Shown here: positions 47,536 through 56,093 of the stretch, piece after piece | Position numbering within the stretch: position 1 is the stretch's first letter | Layout: the number at the start of each line of letters is the position of its first letter | NCBI GenBank assembly: GCA_934725855.1 | Contig: CAKVCL010000003.1 | Coordinates: 62,001 to 126,000 of the forward strand | Direction: 5' to 3' | Origin: an uncultured Cellulosilyticum sp. | GTDB lineage: Bacteria > Bacillota > Clostridia > Lachnospirales > Cellulosilyticaceae | DNA: 64,000 nt | The notes under the pieces: generated by a model | Seen by the model: the letters and a program-made list of their open reading frames with translations, nothing else | The model's database searches: none | What the model was told of the DNA's origin: nothing | Made by a program: the position numbers and the translations under genes

Positions 47536-48801
47536 CTAATGATTATAGTTATCTATAAATTCTATGGTCTTATTCCAAGCATCTATCGTTGCACTTACGC
47601 CTTCTTCTAATCTTCCTCCATATTCTTCACAATTAGGAATTGGTTGATAGGGTATCGTTAACATATGTCCTGAATTATGATAACAATATGACTGAATATT
47701 ATCCCCTTTGCTAGCTTGCTTCATAATTTCAACTGCTTCTTTAGCGTATAAATCAGATGGCCAAATAGCATCTGTATCTGAAGAAAGTAATAACATTTTG
47801 GCATTAGTTTCTTCAATTTTAATTCTCGCTGCAAGATGATCCTGCTTATTCCATGTAATTGCTTGATAAAAATGCCTAAATGCGAATCTTTTCTTCAAAC
47901 AAAATGCCCATAATAATCTAATAGCAGCACTTATTGGTGTTTTAATAAATGGAATTTCTCTAGACTGATAGCACCAAGAACTATAGGGTGATAATCCTCC
48001 CGAAGTTTTAAGTCCTTGATTCACATAAATGGAAGGTGTATTTGCAACCACAAACTTAATTTTTGGAAATAAAGTCGCTGCTAAAAGAACCATCTCTCCA
48101 CCTTTACTTCTTCCATAAATTCCGATTTTATTTGGATCAATTTCTTTTCGCTTTTTTAAATAAGTTATGGCATTTTCTATATATTCCATAGGAACCCTAC
48201 TTAAATCTTTTTCTACATTCTCCATCCCAAAATAACAAACTGCTATAGCGCCAAAACCACGTCTTGCAAAGCATTCTGCAATAGCCTGAGCGCGTTCAAT
48301 TCTTCCATCACTACCACTTACTACAATAATTCCAGGAACCTTTTGAATATCCTCTTTCATCTCTCTTTTTATAAAATAACGTGCAGTAAGCTGTTTAGAA
48401 CATATATCTACACTATCTACTGTGTTGTCACAAAACATTCTCTCATGTTCTATACGTGCTACTTCTTTACCTGCTTTTACTAATGTCAGTGTATAATGAC
48501 TACTGCGATTTTCTGCAACTTCTGAGAGTTTTTGTGGTAAGCCACTTACTTTAGATTTTACAATTTGTAAAGTAGTAAATATCTTAGCATCCATTAAGGC
48601 TATTCCTTTGTCATCTAGAAAAATTTCTTTTTCTGCATACCACTTTGTTCCTACCTCCATTTGTCGTATATTACCATTGGCACTATATAAATCTGATGTT
48701 TGTATCTTTAAACAAAGTATCTCCTTTGGCTTGCCACTAATGGCTATTTCAATATTCTCATCCACAAAAGAGGCTGTTTTTTCTATTTTAATTGCATACA
48801 T
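47536..48801 (-). CDS. BAAT/acyl-CoA thioesterase-like alpha/beta hydrolase
   Basis: The protein (about 421 residues from 48801) has an N-terminal beta-sandwich as in acyl-CoA thioesterases/bile-acid-CoA:amino-acid N-acyltransferases, then an alpha/beta hydrolase with GIIVVSGSDGRIERAQ, the nucleophile segment IYGRSKGGEMVLLAA, and a C-terminal His in YCYHNSGHMLTIPY. The nucleophile is Ser (Cys in many animal BAATs), so a thioesterase is more likely than a conjugase. I prefer the start at 48801 with GGGAGGG before it; the frame is open 5 codons further. Bacterial substrates are not established. Confidence 0.78.
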   Translation of the reverse strand: MYAIKIEKTASFVDENIEIAISGKPKEILCLKIQTSDLYSANGNIRQMEVGTKWYAEKEIFLDDKGIALMDAKIFTTLQIVKSKVSGLPQKLSEVAENRSSHYTLTLVKAGKEVARIEHERMFCDNTVDSVDICSKQLTARYFIKREMKEDIQKVPGIIVVSGSDGRIERAQAIAECFARRGFGAIAVCYFGMENVEKDLSRVPMEYIENAITYLKKRKEIDPNKIGIYGRSKGGEMVLLAATLFPKIKFVVANTPSIYVNQGLKTSGGLSPYSSWCYQSREIPFIKTPISAAIRLLWAFCLKKRFAFRHFYQAITWNKQDHLAARIKIEETNAKMLLLSSDTDAIWPSDLYAKEAVEIMKQASKGDNIQSYCYHNSGHMLTIPYQPIPNCEEYGGRLEEGVSATIDAWNKTIEFIDNYNH

Positions 48802-48885
48802 ATAAATCCCTCCCATAACGATCAGTAAATACGACTATTCCTTTGTCTTTATTGACCTTATCATAAATAGTATTTATTTTTTTGA

Positions 48886-49764
48886 TTAATCTTGCTTTCT
48901 TTTTACAGGTAAATAAAGCTTGGCTCCCTTTCCATCCTGATTAGGTATAAAGCCCTGTTCATAAAACTCAAAACAGTAATTACCCAAGCAACAATATTCC
49001 TCATCTTGAAGCATCTGAAGCCATATAAGTTCTACTTGAGATCGAATTTGTTCAATAAAAGCTGTTAATTCAAAAACTGCATAATCTGCTTCTAGTACCT
49101 TTTTATTTAAGACTTCACCTATGGGAATTTCAGTAGACTGCAAATATTCCTTTTTAACTCCTACAAGTATTTCAAAACCTTCCTTCTCATATTCTCCTGA
49201 ACCTACATATTCTAGTCCATAAATGCCATCAATCTTCTCATAAAGCACTTCAAAATGTAATGCTGCACTAACTAAATTATATAAACGTGCTACTTCATGT
49301 TTTTCATTTTTCCCTTGATAGTGTAAACCGACAATCTCAAATTCTTGTAAATGAATGATAGTATAAGGAAATTCCTTGCATGCATTAGGTAATTTTTTTA
49401 TATATTGGTCTGTTATAGGATACTTATATAAATTATAGAAAGGTACCTTTTTCTTTCTATAATGCTGCGGGGTTACATCAAAATATTTTTTAAAACTTCT
49501 TGTGAAAGCTTCCTGTGATTGATATCCACACAAAATAGCTATATCAATAATCCTCATATCTGTGTCTAATAATTTTTGTGCTGCGATCGTTAACCTTCTT
49601 TTCTTTTGGTAATCAGAAATATTCTCCCTAAACGCAGCTTTAATTAATTTAGCAAAATAGAACTGAGAATAATGAAATACCTCTGACAGCTTCTCAAGAG
49701 TAATTTCCTCAAAAATATGTTCTTCTATATAAGTGATAACTTGCAATAATATTTTCTTATTCAT
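48886..49764 (-). CDS. AraC-family regulator with GyrI-like ligand domain
   Basis: The N-terminal ~105 residues carry the AraC double helix-turn-helix (LEKLSEVFHYSQFYFAKLIKAAF, then IAILCGYQSQEAFTRSFKKYFDVTPQHYRK). The C-terminal ~160 residues match a GyrI/effector-binding domain like that of Rob and SoxS-type drug-responsive regulators. Length (292) is complete. It is directly upstream (about 85 bases) of the BAAT-like hydrolase on the same strand and probably regulates it. The ligand is unknown. Confidence 0.85.
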   Translation of the reverse strand: MNKKILLQVITYIEEHIFEEITLEKLSEVFHYSQFYFAKLIKAAFRENISDYQKKRRLTIAAQKLLDTDMRIIDIAILCGYQSQEAFTRSFKKYFDVTPQHYRKKKVPFYNLYKYPITDQYIKKLPNACKEFPYTIIHLQEFEIVGLHYQGKNEKHEVARLYNLVSAALHFEVLYEKIDGIYGLEYVGSGEYEKEGFEILVGVKKEYLQSTEIPIGEVLNKKVLEADYAVFELTAFIEQIRSQVELIWLQMLQDEEYCCLGNYCFEFYEQGFIPNQDGKGAKLYLPVKRKQD

Positions 49765-49918
49765 TTTTCACCCTCTTATTGTCATCTCACCTCTATTCAA
49801 ACTAAGTTTTGAAACTAAAAATGAAAAAGACACTCCATCTAGTAAGAAGTAGTGTCAATTCATTAATTTATCATTCAATTCAATAGTCCTAAAATAAAAT
49901 AAATGTCTCATTTTAGAA

Positions 49919-49947
49919 ATGCTTAGTAATTGGTAGCTACTAAGCAT
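49919..49947. terminator. Hairpin next to the IS element
   Basis: ATGCTTAGTA and its exact complement TACTAAGCAT enclose nine bases, followed by CTTTTATAT. No gene ends here on the plus strand; the IS starts 10 bases away, so the hairpin may mark a preferred target. Confidence 0.5.
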
Positions 49948-49956
49948 CTTTTATAT

Positions 49957-51543
49957 ACTCAAACTTCGCACATAGATTTTAGCTATGAACCTTGAAAATT
50001 CAATATATGGTATTATTTCAGTTGTCAAAAAACACTCATATTGCTTTCAATTTTTCCTTTAATGCAGGTGGAATTGCACTCATAAAAGTATCTACCAGTT
50101 CGTCTAATTTCTTCTCAGATAATTCCAATTCATCAACTAGTGTGTTTCGAAACATCTGAAGCAGCATTTGAAATGCCTGTATCCATGTGATATCAGACAT
50201 TTCGTCGGTAAAATATAAAAAGATTTCTCCAAGAGAACGGGGATCATTTGCCTCTCGACTTTCCAATGAAAGCATCATATATCGAGTAAAAACAACTGCT
50301 GTGTGGGCAGTTATTGCATCGTAGGATAATGAATTGCATTCCTTGCTTAGATTCAGGTAGCTTTTGCAAACTTTAAAAAACACTTCGGTATCCCAGCGCT
50401 TTCCATAAATGCGTATGATTTCTTCCTCACTCAGAGAAGTATCTGTTGAAATCAGACAGAGATATTCCTTTTTCTTGTTGCGGTTTCTCACATATACTAC
50501 TTTTGCTGGAATGACTTTTTCATTTTTTACAGCTTCGACCATGACAGAAAGCAGATATTTTGATTTACCTCTTCTTTTCTTGTTTTTGTTGTAGATGGAA
50601 ACTAGTGACATATCTTCATTGTTATAACGGAAAAACATTTTAGGCGTTTTCTTTACCATTTCTATTACGTCATAGCCAATTTCTTTTACAGCATGAAGAG
50701 TACTTGGTGATGAAAACCAACTGTCAAATAGTACGTATTTTGCAGGAATCGTTGCAGCTTTAGCAGCTTTCAAAAGCTCTAACATTGCAATAGTCCCTTT
50801 TTCCATAGCAAGCTGACGCCGTTTATAACCAACTGTTCTCTTATCTACGATGCTGGCTTCGTTGATACGGTTTTCCTTCTTTTCAGAGGATAACAGAATG
50901 CTATTTACGGGAAGAAAAGTACTTCCGTCTGACCATCCCAATGTCAGCATACGGAATCCAAACTTGTAAGCTCTTTTGGCATGGTCATATGTTTTTGCAA
51001 GAAGTTCTACTTTTTTTGAACAGTTACGCTCAAACATGGAATCATCTATAGTCAGAACATTGACACGTTCTTCAGAATCCAGAGGTGTTATTGCTTCTTT
51101 GATGATACGTGTAGCAAGAATTGTTGTAAAACGTATCCAGTTAATCTGTAGCATTTTCATAAATCGATATACTGTGTCTTTTGCAAATGATGGCGTATTT
51201 TTACCTGTAATAAAGCTCATATACATGCTTCTGTTGGAAAATATCAGAAGAAAGAGATACTGAAAGATTTCAATTACAGGAATTCCCTTGTGTTTATAAG
51301 CATTGGAAGCTTTTAATGCAGAAGAAATATGAAATCTGGTAAAAAATCTTTTGATAGATTTTGAAATCTGCTTATCGTTTTGGTTGTCTTGTGTTATACT
51401 TTTATTCATAGCATGAACCTCCGGTTTGTAATTGTTTTTTGCAACTCAATTATAACAAAACCATTGGTTTCATGCTACTTTTATGCCAGTTATTATTGAA
51501 TTTTCAAGGTACATAGGCACTTATTTAAGTGCGAAGTTTGAGT
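49957..51543 (-). mobile_element. IS4-family insertion sequence, complete
   Basis: A 1587-bp element bounded by inverted repeats. The outer 15 bp (ACTCAAACTTCGCAC at 49957-49971 and its complement at 51529-51543) are perfect. Further in, a second block (TATG.ACCTTGAAAATTCAATA) matches at both ends with a different sequence between. TATAT flanks both sides (49952-49956 and 51544-51548), a possible 5-bp target duplication, though AT-rich flanks make this weak. It carries one intact transposase gene, so it may still be mobile. Confidence 0.85.
50036..51409 (-). CDS. IS4-family DDE transposase
   Basis: A 457-residue transposase. The first catalytic aspartate is in VLTIDDSMFER, the second in VLFDSWFSSPSTL, and the glutamate lies in the YREK motif YGKRWDTEVFFKVCK, which fits Y-(2)-R-(3)-E-(6)-K exactly. 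These define the IS4 family. The reading frame is complete with no frameshift, so it may be active. The ATG at 51409 has AGGTTC-type sequence rather than a strong ribosome-binding site, common in IS genes. Confidence 0.93.
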   Translation of the reverse strand: MNKSITQDNQNDKQISKSIKRFFTRFHISSALKASNAYKHKGIPVIEIFQYLFLLIFSNRSMYMSFITGKNTPSFAKDTVYRFMKMLQINWIRFTTILATRIIKEAITPLDSEERVNVLTIDDSMFERNCSKKVELLAKTYDHAKRAYKFGFRMLTLGWSDGSTFLPVNSILLSSEKKENRINEASIVDKRTVGYKRRQLAMEKGTIAMLELLKAAKAATIPAKYVLFDSWFSSPSTLHAVKEIGYDVIEMVKKTPKMFFRYNNEDMSLVSIYNKNKKRRGKSKYLLSVMVEAVKNEKVIPAKVVYVRNRNKKKEYLCLISTDTSLSEEEIIRIYGKRWDTEVFFKVCKSYLNLSKECNSLSYDAITAHTAVVFTRYMMLSLESREANDPRSLGEIFLYFTDEMSDITWIQAFQMLLQMFRNTLVDELELSEKKLDELVDTFMSAIPPALKEKLKAI

Positions 51544-51661
51544 TATATACTTATATTATAACATTCTTAGTAAAATTTTAAACCCCTACTATATCAAATA
51601 TTTTGTTCATTCATTTTTGTTCCTTGATGAAAAATCATTTTCCATTGATAATTTTGTTTTT

Positions 51662-52119
51662 TCATATAGAACTTCGTAAAGAATATTCCTTTACTTTAAT
51701 GCCATAAAGTTCATTTACTTCTCTATCTATACTCAATTGAATCCCTTTTTCTCGCAGTTTCACATTCTCCAGCTTATCCAGCCTATCCAATAGTTGGTTA
51801 AGCTTAATTGTCTTTTTTTCTAGTACTGCTCTTCTCTTAAAGCTGCTAGATTCAGCAGCATCTCAAATATTACCTTTAACCGTTTGTTTTCATTCAGCAT
51901 AAACTGTGTACAGACATACTTATCTTGATCTGTTAACCTTGTTTTTTGGATATATTCAGTATAGCCGTACATTGCCGTAAGAGGCATTCTTAGTTCATGT
52001 GCTAAATTATCAATTAACATTTGTTTTTCTGTCGCATTGTTTTCGAGCTCATTTATCTGTGCTTTGATTGTATCGGTCATTAAATTGAAACTTAATACCA
52101 CTTCTTCAATTTCTCCTTC
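51662..52119 (-). pseudogene. Histidine-kinase remnant (HAMP-HisKA part) with frameshift
   Basis: The frame begins GEGEIEEVVLSFNLMTDTIKAQ (end of HAMP), continues into HisKA with DNLAHELRMPLTAMYGYTEY and LNENKRLKVIFEMLLNLAALREEQ, then stops at 51820. In another frame it resumes as KKTIKLNQLLDRLDKL and KLREKGIQLSIDREVNELYG, then stops at 51662. The membrane and sensor part and most of the ATPase domain are missing. It directly abuts the SpoIIP-like pseudogene. It resembles the VanS-type kinases elsewhere in the window. Confidence 0.72.
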
Positions 52120-52939
52120 TCCTCTCTAATATTTAAAACACCTGCTAACATTTCAGCAAAAGGTTCAAGTGAATTTTGAGCAGATTCCATAGTATCCATA
52201 TTATTTCCTATATCTACAATTAAAGATTTAGGTAACATATATGAGCTATATCTATAACTTAATAAATTAATTTTATTAACCAAATTAGGATACAGCGTAT
52301 CTCCTAGTATCTTAGTTTGAATACTTAAACTAAGGTTATCATAAATATACGGATTAGGATATTCTTTTAAACTTCCAATAGTACCTATTTCACTATCAAT
52401 GCACAATCCATTATTGATATTGATTTTAGCCATCATTTCATTATGTATAGTAATAGCTGTGGGTTTTATCCCTCCATCCCTATGCATATCAATAATAACT
52501 TCAATAGATGGATTTTTTTCAGAACCTGCTTAACTTCTACCTCTAAACTTCCCTTCAAATCACTATCACTTTGTAAATGAAATACCTTAACATCATATTT
52601 TTCTTCTAGAATTTCTTTTAACCTAGTGCCTACTTGCACTATGCTACCTTGCTTTCCTTCTACATTCATTGCATATTGTTCTTTAGGATGTGAATGAATA
52701 ATAAGAATCTTAGGTGCACTCCCTTTATTAGTTCCTATAGATAAATCTTGCATTAATAAATCATTAGTATTAATTTCCTCTTCAATATTAATATTTTCAT
52801 TTTTACTTTTTATTCTAATACTATTAAAAATGTCTTCGGCTGATATTGTCACACTCTTAGTGTTACTATTTGTAGCACCATAGATAATGGTTGTACTTAA
52901 TATAACAAATACTAAACTCATTATAAACAAACGTTTCAT
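52092..52939 (-). pseudogene. SpoIIP-like amidase/hydrolase gene with single-base frameshift
   Basis: The N-terminus is a signal helix (MKRLFIMSLVFVILSTTIIYG). A SpoIIP-type domain follows: ILIIHSHPKEQY, then GSIVQVGTRLKEILEEKYDVKVFHL. At a run of seven A (52513-52519 as T on the plus strand) the frame breaks; the next frame continues NPSIEVIIDMHRDGGIKP to SAQNSLEPFAEMLAGVLNI, the end of SpoIIP. Restoring one A would join the two halves. The region between VFHL and the break is also shorter than usual. SpoIIP cuts peptidoglycan during engulfment; this copy is degenerate. Slippage on the A-run could in principle give a little full-length product. Confidence 0.75.
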
Positions 52940-53057
52940 TTTTCTTTCCTCCTACAATCATATTTACTATATTGATATGTTGTAACTCGTACTAATATGC
53001 AAAGTTTGTCTATCATCTTTTAGCCCTATTACTGTTTTCCCTGCCTTAAAAACGCCC

Positions 53058-53537
53058 TTATTTGTGGTATGGTTCGTTGTTATTAATCCTAAACCCTCTA
53101 TAAATTTGCTCTAATAACATAACTCTAAACAATTGGTGAGGAAAGGTCATTTTTGAAAAGCATAATTTATAATTTGCTCTTTGGCGAACGGCATCTGATA
53201 AACCTAGTGAACCTCCAATAACAAATACTAAGTGGCTATTACCTTTTACTCCACAGTCTGCCATAAAGTTTGCTAGTTCTTCTGATGAAAGCATTTTTCC
53301 ATTTAAATCTAAGGCTACCACGTAAGCACTATCACTAATTTTAGATAAAATCTTGTCGCCTTCTTTCTCTTTGATTTGTAATTCTTCCTTTTCAGAGGCA
53401 TTATCTGGTGTTTTTTCATCAGGTAATTCTGTAATACTGAGCTTGCAGTAACGGCTTAATCTTTTACTATATTCATCAATGGCTTGAACCAAGTATTTCT
53501 CTTTTAACTTGCCTACGCATATAATTTCTATCTTCAT
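53058..53537 (-). CDS. rlmH: 23S rRNA (pseudouridine1915-N3)-methyltransferase RlmH
   Basis: The 159-residue SPOUT methyltransferase matches RlmH in length and sequence: it starts MKIEIICVGKLKEKYL, has LDLNGKMLSSEELA and the SAM-binding knot VIGGSLGLSDAVRQRA, and ends FPHQLFRVMLLEQIYRGFRI..EPYHK. It methylates the pseudouridine at 1915 in helix 69 of 23S rRNA on assembled ribosomes. All key segments are intact. It is a single gene between decayed loci and so is likely under selection. Confidence 0.95.
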   Translation of the reverse strand: MKIEIICVGKLKEKYLVQAIDEYSKRLSRYCKLSITELPDEKTPDNASEKEELQIKEKEGDKILSKISDSAYVVALDLNGKMLSSEELANFMADCGVKGNSHLVFVIGGSLGLSDAVRQRANYKLCFSKMTFPHQLFRVMLLEQIYRGFRINNNEPYHK

Positions 53538-53606
53538 GTCTATCTCCTCATGCCTTTTATAACTTTCAGTCTAGTATATCATATTGCTTCATATGTTATC
53601 ATTTCT

Positions 53607-54464
53607 CTATTCAAATTCTTTTTCATGCTCTTTAAAGAACTCATAATAAATTCTTACATTAGATAACTGAGTCCATTTTTTTATATCCACTGGATTTTGA
53701 TCCATATCATAAATTTTTGCCCCATTCATCGCCAAAATAAATGGTGAGTGGGTAGCAATAATAAACTGACAGCCAAAGAATCTCGCACTATCCTCTATGA
53801 ATTTTTAAAGTTCTTGTTGTCTTTCTGGTGATAAACTGTTTTCTGGTTCATCCAAAAGATATAGCCCATCTTCTTTTATTTTATCTACAAAATACTTAAA
53901 TGCATTCTCTCCATTGGAATGCTCCCTCACATTATCCATTAAATTATTTCTAATATATTGAGATTGCGTTTTGCTTCTTGCCATATTAACTTTCTTAAGC
54001 TCTTCATAATCATCTAACGATTTCATCTGAAACTTTGAATACCTTGCATTTAAACATTCTTCAAAGAGCTCCTCTCTCTTCTGATGAATGCCATCATTAA
54101 TCGTTCTTACATTAAGCATAAAATCAAAGACATCATCACTGGTAATTACCCTGCTATCAGATGTAATAGGTGTTTCGATTTCATAAGTACACCTATCTGT
54201 ATATTCTTCAAAGAAATTGGTTCGATTAAAAAGCGTATCTCGCTTCAATTGTAACTTTTCAGCAATCACATTAAGGGCAGTTGTTTTTCCTGAGCCATTG
54301 CCACCATATAGAATGGTTATAGGTTCAAATTCAAATACTTCTGCCCTATGTGCAGATAACACTTGAAAAGGATAAAAGGAATCATAACAAGTTTTCCTTT
54401 GTTTCATCAAAAAATCATATTCTTCTTCAATGCTTGGAAATGTAAAGCGTGATAGATAAATCAT
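53607..54464 (-). pseudogene. SMC-like AAA-family ATPase gene interrupted by an in-frame stop
   Basis: The gene encodes an ATPase with Walker A ILYGGNGSGKTTALN and Walker B YLLDEPENSLSPERQQEL. Immediately after EL the codon is TAA (53805-53807), but the same frame continues KFIEDSARFFGCQFIIATHSPFIL (switch histidine) to KEHEKEFE and a natural stop at 53607. Full length would be about 285 residues, as expected for this predicted-ATPase family. One nonsense change, or suppression of it, separates the halves. Biological role of the family is unknown (possibly defence or stress related). Confidence 0.78.
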
Positions 54465-54513
54465 ATCCTATACCCCTTCATACAATAAATCAAAATGACT
54501 TATATATAAAAAT

Positions 54514-54571
54514 ACAGCATATCATAAAAATATAAGTTCCACTTTAACTTAATTTTTACTTTATATGCTGC
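54514..54571 (-). terminator. Possible terminator after the small membrane-protein gene
   Basis: ACAGCATAT and its near-complement ATATGCTGC enclose a long (40-base) AT-rich region, followed by a U-rich run on the minus strand. The loop is long, so this is tentative. Confidence 0.4.
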
Positions 54572-54591
54572 ATGGTTTCTTTTTTATATAG

Positions 54592-54744
54592 CTATAATTC
54601 TTTCTTCTCTGTTCTATTTTCTTGTATCGTGGTGGAAACTATCACTTCTATTTTCCCTATAAGCCAATAAACAAATCCTATAAGCCCAACTATGAGCATT
54701 GCCACTCTACCTCTCATAGATATAGGCTTTTTATCTGATTTCAC
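54592..54744 (-). CDS. Small membrane protein (50 residues)
   Basis: Starting at GTG 54744, with GGAGG ten bases upstream, the frame encodes a basic N-terminus (KSDKKPISMRGR), one membrane helix (VAMLIVGLIGFVYWLIG) and a charged tail (QENRTEKKEL). Its start overlaps by GTGA the stop of a short reading frame upstream (RILLEDIAK), which is a translational-coupling arrangement. It was too short for a usual ORF list. The gene probably belongs with the winged-helix gene just upstream. Function unknown. Confidence 0.55.
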   Translation of the reverse strand: MKSDKKPISMRGRVAMLIVGLIGFVYWLIGKIEVIVSTTIQENRTEKKEL

Positions 54745-54828
54745 TTTGCTATATCCTCCAATAAAATCCGAATCTCATTAGTATCAGTATAAAACTTAAT
54801 TGGGGAATTCGCAAGTTTTCTATCTATT

Positions 54829-55143
54829 TCACCATTTATCAGCTTCTATTTGACAGGCTTTTAGAATCTCTCTTATATATAGATTCTTTACACTTAGTGT
54901 ATAGTAAATCACCTGCTCTCCTTGCTTCCTTATTAGAACCTCTCCTGTCACTAATTCTTGTATGCACCGATAAACCAATAGTCCTGGAACCTCTTCAAGT
55001 TTTACTTTAATCTGATGATAACTCATCCTCTCGTGCTTTGTCATCAACTGTAGTATTTGCTTTTTCCACTTCTTATGATTTATACGAAATAATTCATTGA
55101 AAAATTTGTATATTGTATCATCAAATATACTAATTTCACTCAT
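54829..55143 (-). CDS. Small winged-helix regulator, possibly frameshifted at its 3' end
   Basis: The 104-residue protein has a winged-helix pattern (KKQILQLMTKHERMSYHQIKVKLEEVPGLLVYRCIQELV, then a wing GEVLIRKQGEQVIYYTLS). It stops at EADKW. In another frame, from inside the last codons, about 30 codons follow (NGEIDRKLANSPIKFYTDTNEIRILL) and end in the GTGA overlap with the small membrane-protein gene. This tail looks like real protein, so the regulator may have carried it before a frame change. Target unknown. Confidence 0.5.
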   Translation of the reverse strand: MSEISIFDDTIYKFFNELFRINHKKWKKQILQLMTKHERMSYHQIKVKLEEVPGLLVYRCIQELVTGEVLIRKQGEQVIYYTLSVKNLYIREILKACQIEADKW

Positions 55144-55295
55144 AATATAACCTCACCTTTTTAATTTTCTCTTAAACTAGTTATTAGAGTATAAACTAAA
55201 AAGATGAGGTTTATTCATTCCCTTGCTATATGTAATACAACATAATAATGTGTTACTTTATATGCTTTAATATTTTAATTCTATTTTTACAACCT

Positions 55296-56093
55296 TTACT
55301 TTGTAAGTAACATCCTATCATTGTCTAATGTCTTATGACTTTCCTTCTTAAACAACTCTAGAAGTTCTGGTACGGTCATCTGGCTTCTTTCTTCTCCTTT
55401 AATATCGAATATAATCTTTCCTGAATCCATCATGATGGTACGATTGCCTAAGTCTAGTGAAGATTGCATATTGTGTGTAATCATCATGGTTGTGATTTTA
55501 TTTTCTTCTACAGTTTCTTTTGTAATTCGTAATACCTTATCAGCTGTAGCTGGGTCTAGTGCTGCTGTATGTTCATCTAAAAGTAAGAGTTTAGGTGCCA
55601 CTAATGTGCTCATTAACAACGTAACCGCTTGTCTTTGTCCACCAGAAAGTAGTCCCATTTTTGTTTTCATTCGGTCTTCTAGTCCAAGGTCTAATTGAGC
55701 AAGTCTCTCTCTAAATAAAGCTTTTTCTTTTTTACTTACTCCGATACTTAATGCCTTATTACTACTTCTCATATAACATAAAGCAAGGTTTTCCTCTATA
55801 GTCATGGAAGGAGCTGTTCCTTTTAAAGGATCTTGAAATAGTCTTCCTATTACTTTTGCTCGTTTATGTTCTTTCATAAAGGTGATATCTGTTCCATCTA
55901 ACAAGATTTGCCCCTCATCAGATAAGAAGCATCCACTAATGAGATTAAACAAGGTAGATTTTCCTGCACCGTTTGACCCAATGATGGTTACAAAGTTTCC
56001 TTTTTCTAAGTGTAAATTCACATCATCCATTGCAATCTTTTGGTTAATAGTCCCAGCATTAAAGGTTTTCTTTAAATTCTTAATGGTTAGCAT
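55296..56093 (-). CDS. trpZ: TrpXYZ-type ABC importer ATPase
   Basis: A 265-residue cassette with GSNGAGKSTLFNLISG (Walker A), LSGGQRQAVTLLMS (signature) and LLLLDEHTAALDPATA (Walker B; His after Glu instead of Pro, as in this group). It is the last of three genes of an uptake system with the ABC_sub_bind type binding protein. It overlaps the permease gene by 14 bases. A T-box with a candidate tryptophan specifier controls the operon, so tryptophan (or an aromatic precursor) is the likely cargo. Cytosolic face of the membrane. Confidence 0.85.
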   Translation of the reverse strand: MLTIKNLKKTFNAGTINQKIAMDDVNLHLEKGNFVTIIGSNGAGKSTLFNLISGCFLSDEGQILLDGTDITFMKEHKRAKVIGRLFQDPLKGTAPSMTIEENLALCYMRSSNKALSIGVSKKEKALFRERLAQLDLGLEDRMKTKMGLLSGGQRQAVTLLMSTLVAPKLLLLDEHTAALDPATADKVLRITKETVEENKITTMMITHNMQSSLDLGNRTIMMDSGKIIFDIKGEERSQMTVPELLELFKKESHKTLDNDRMLLTK

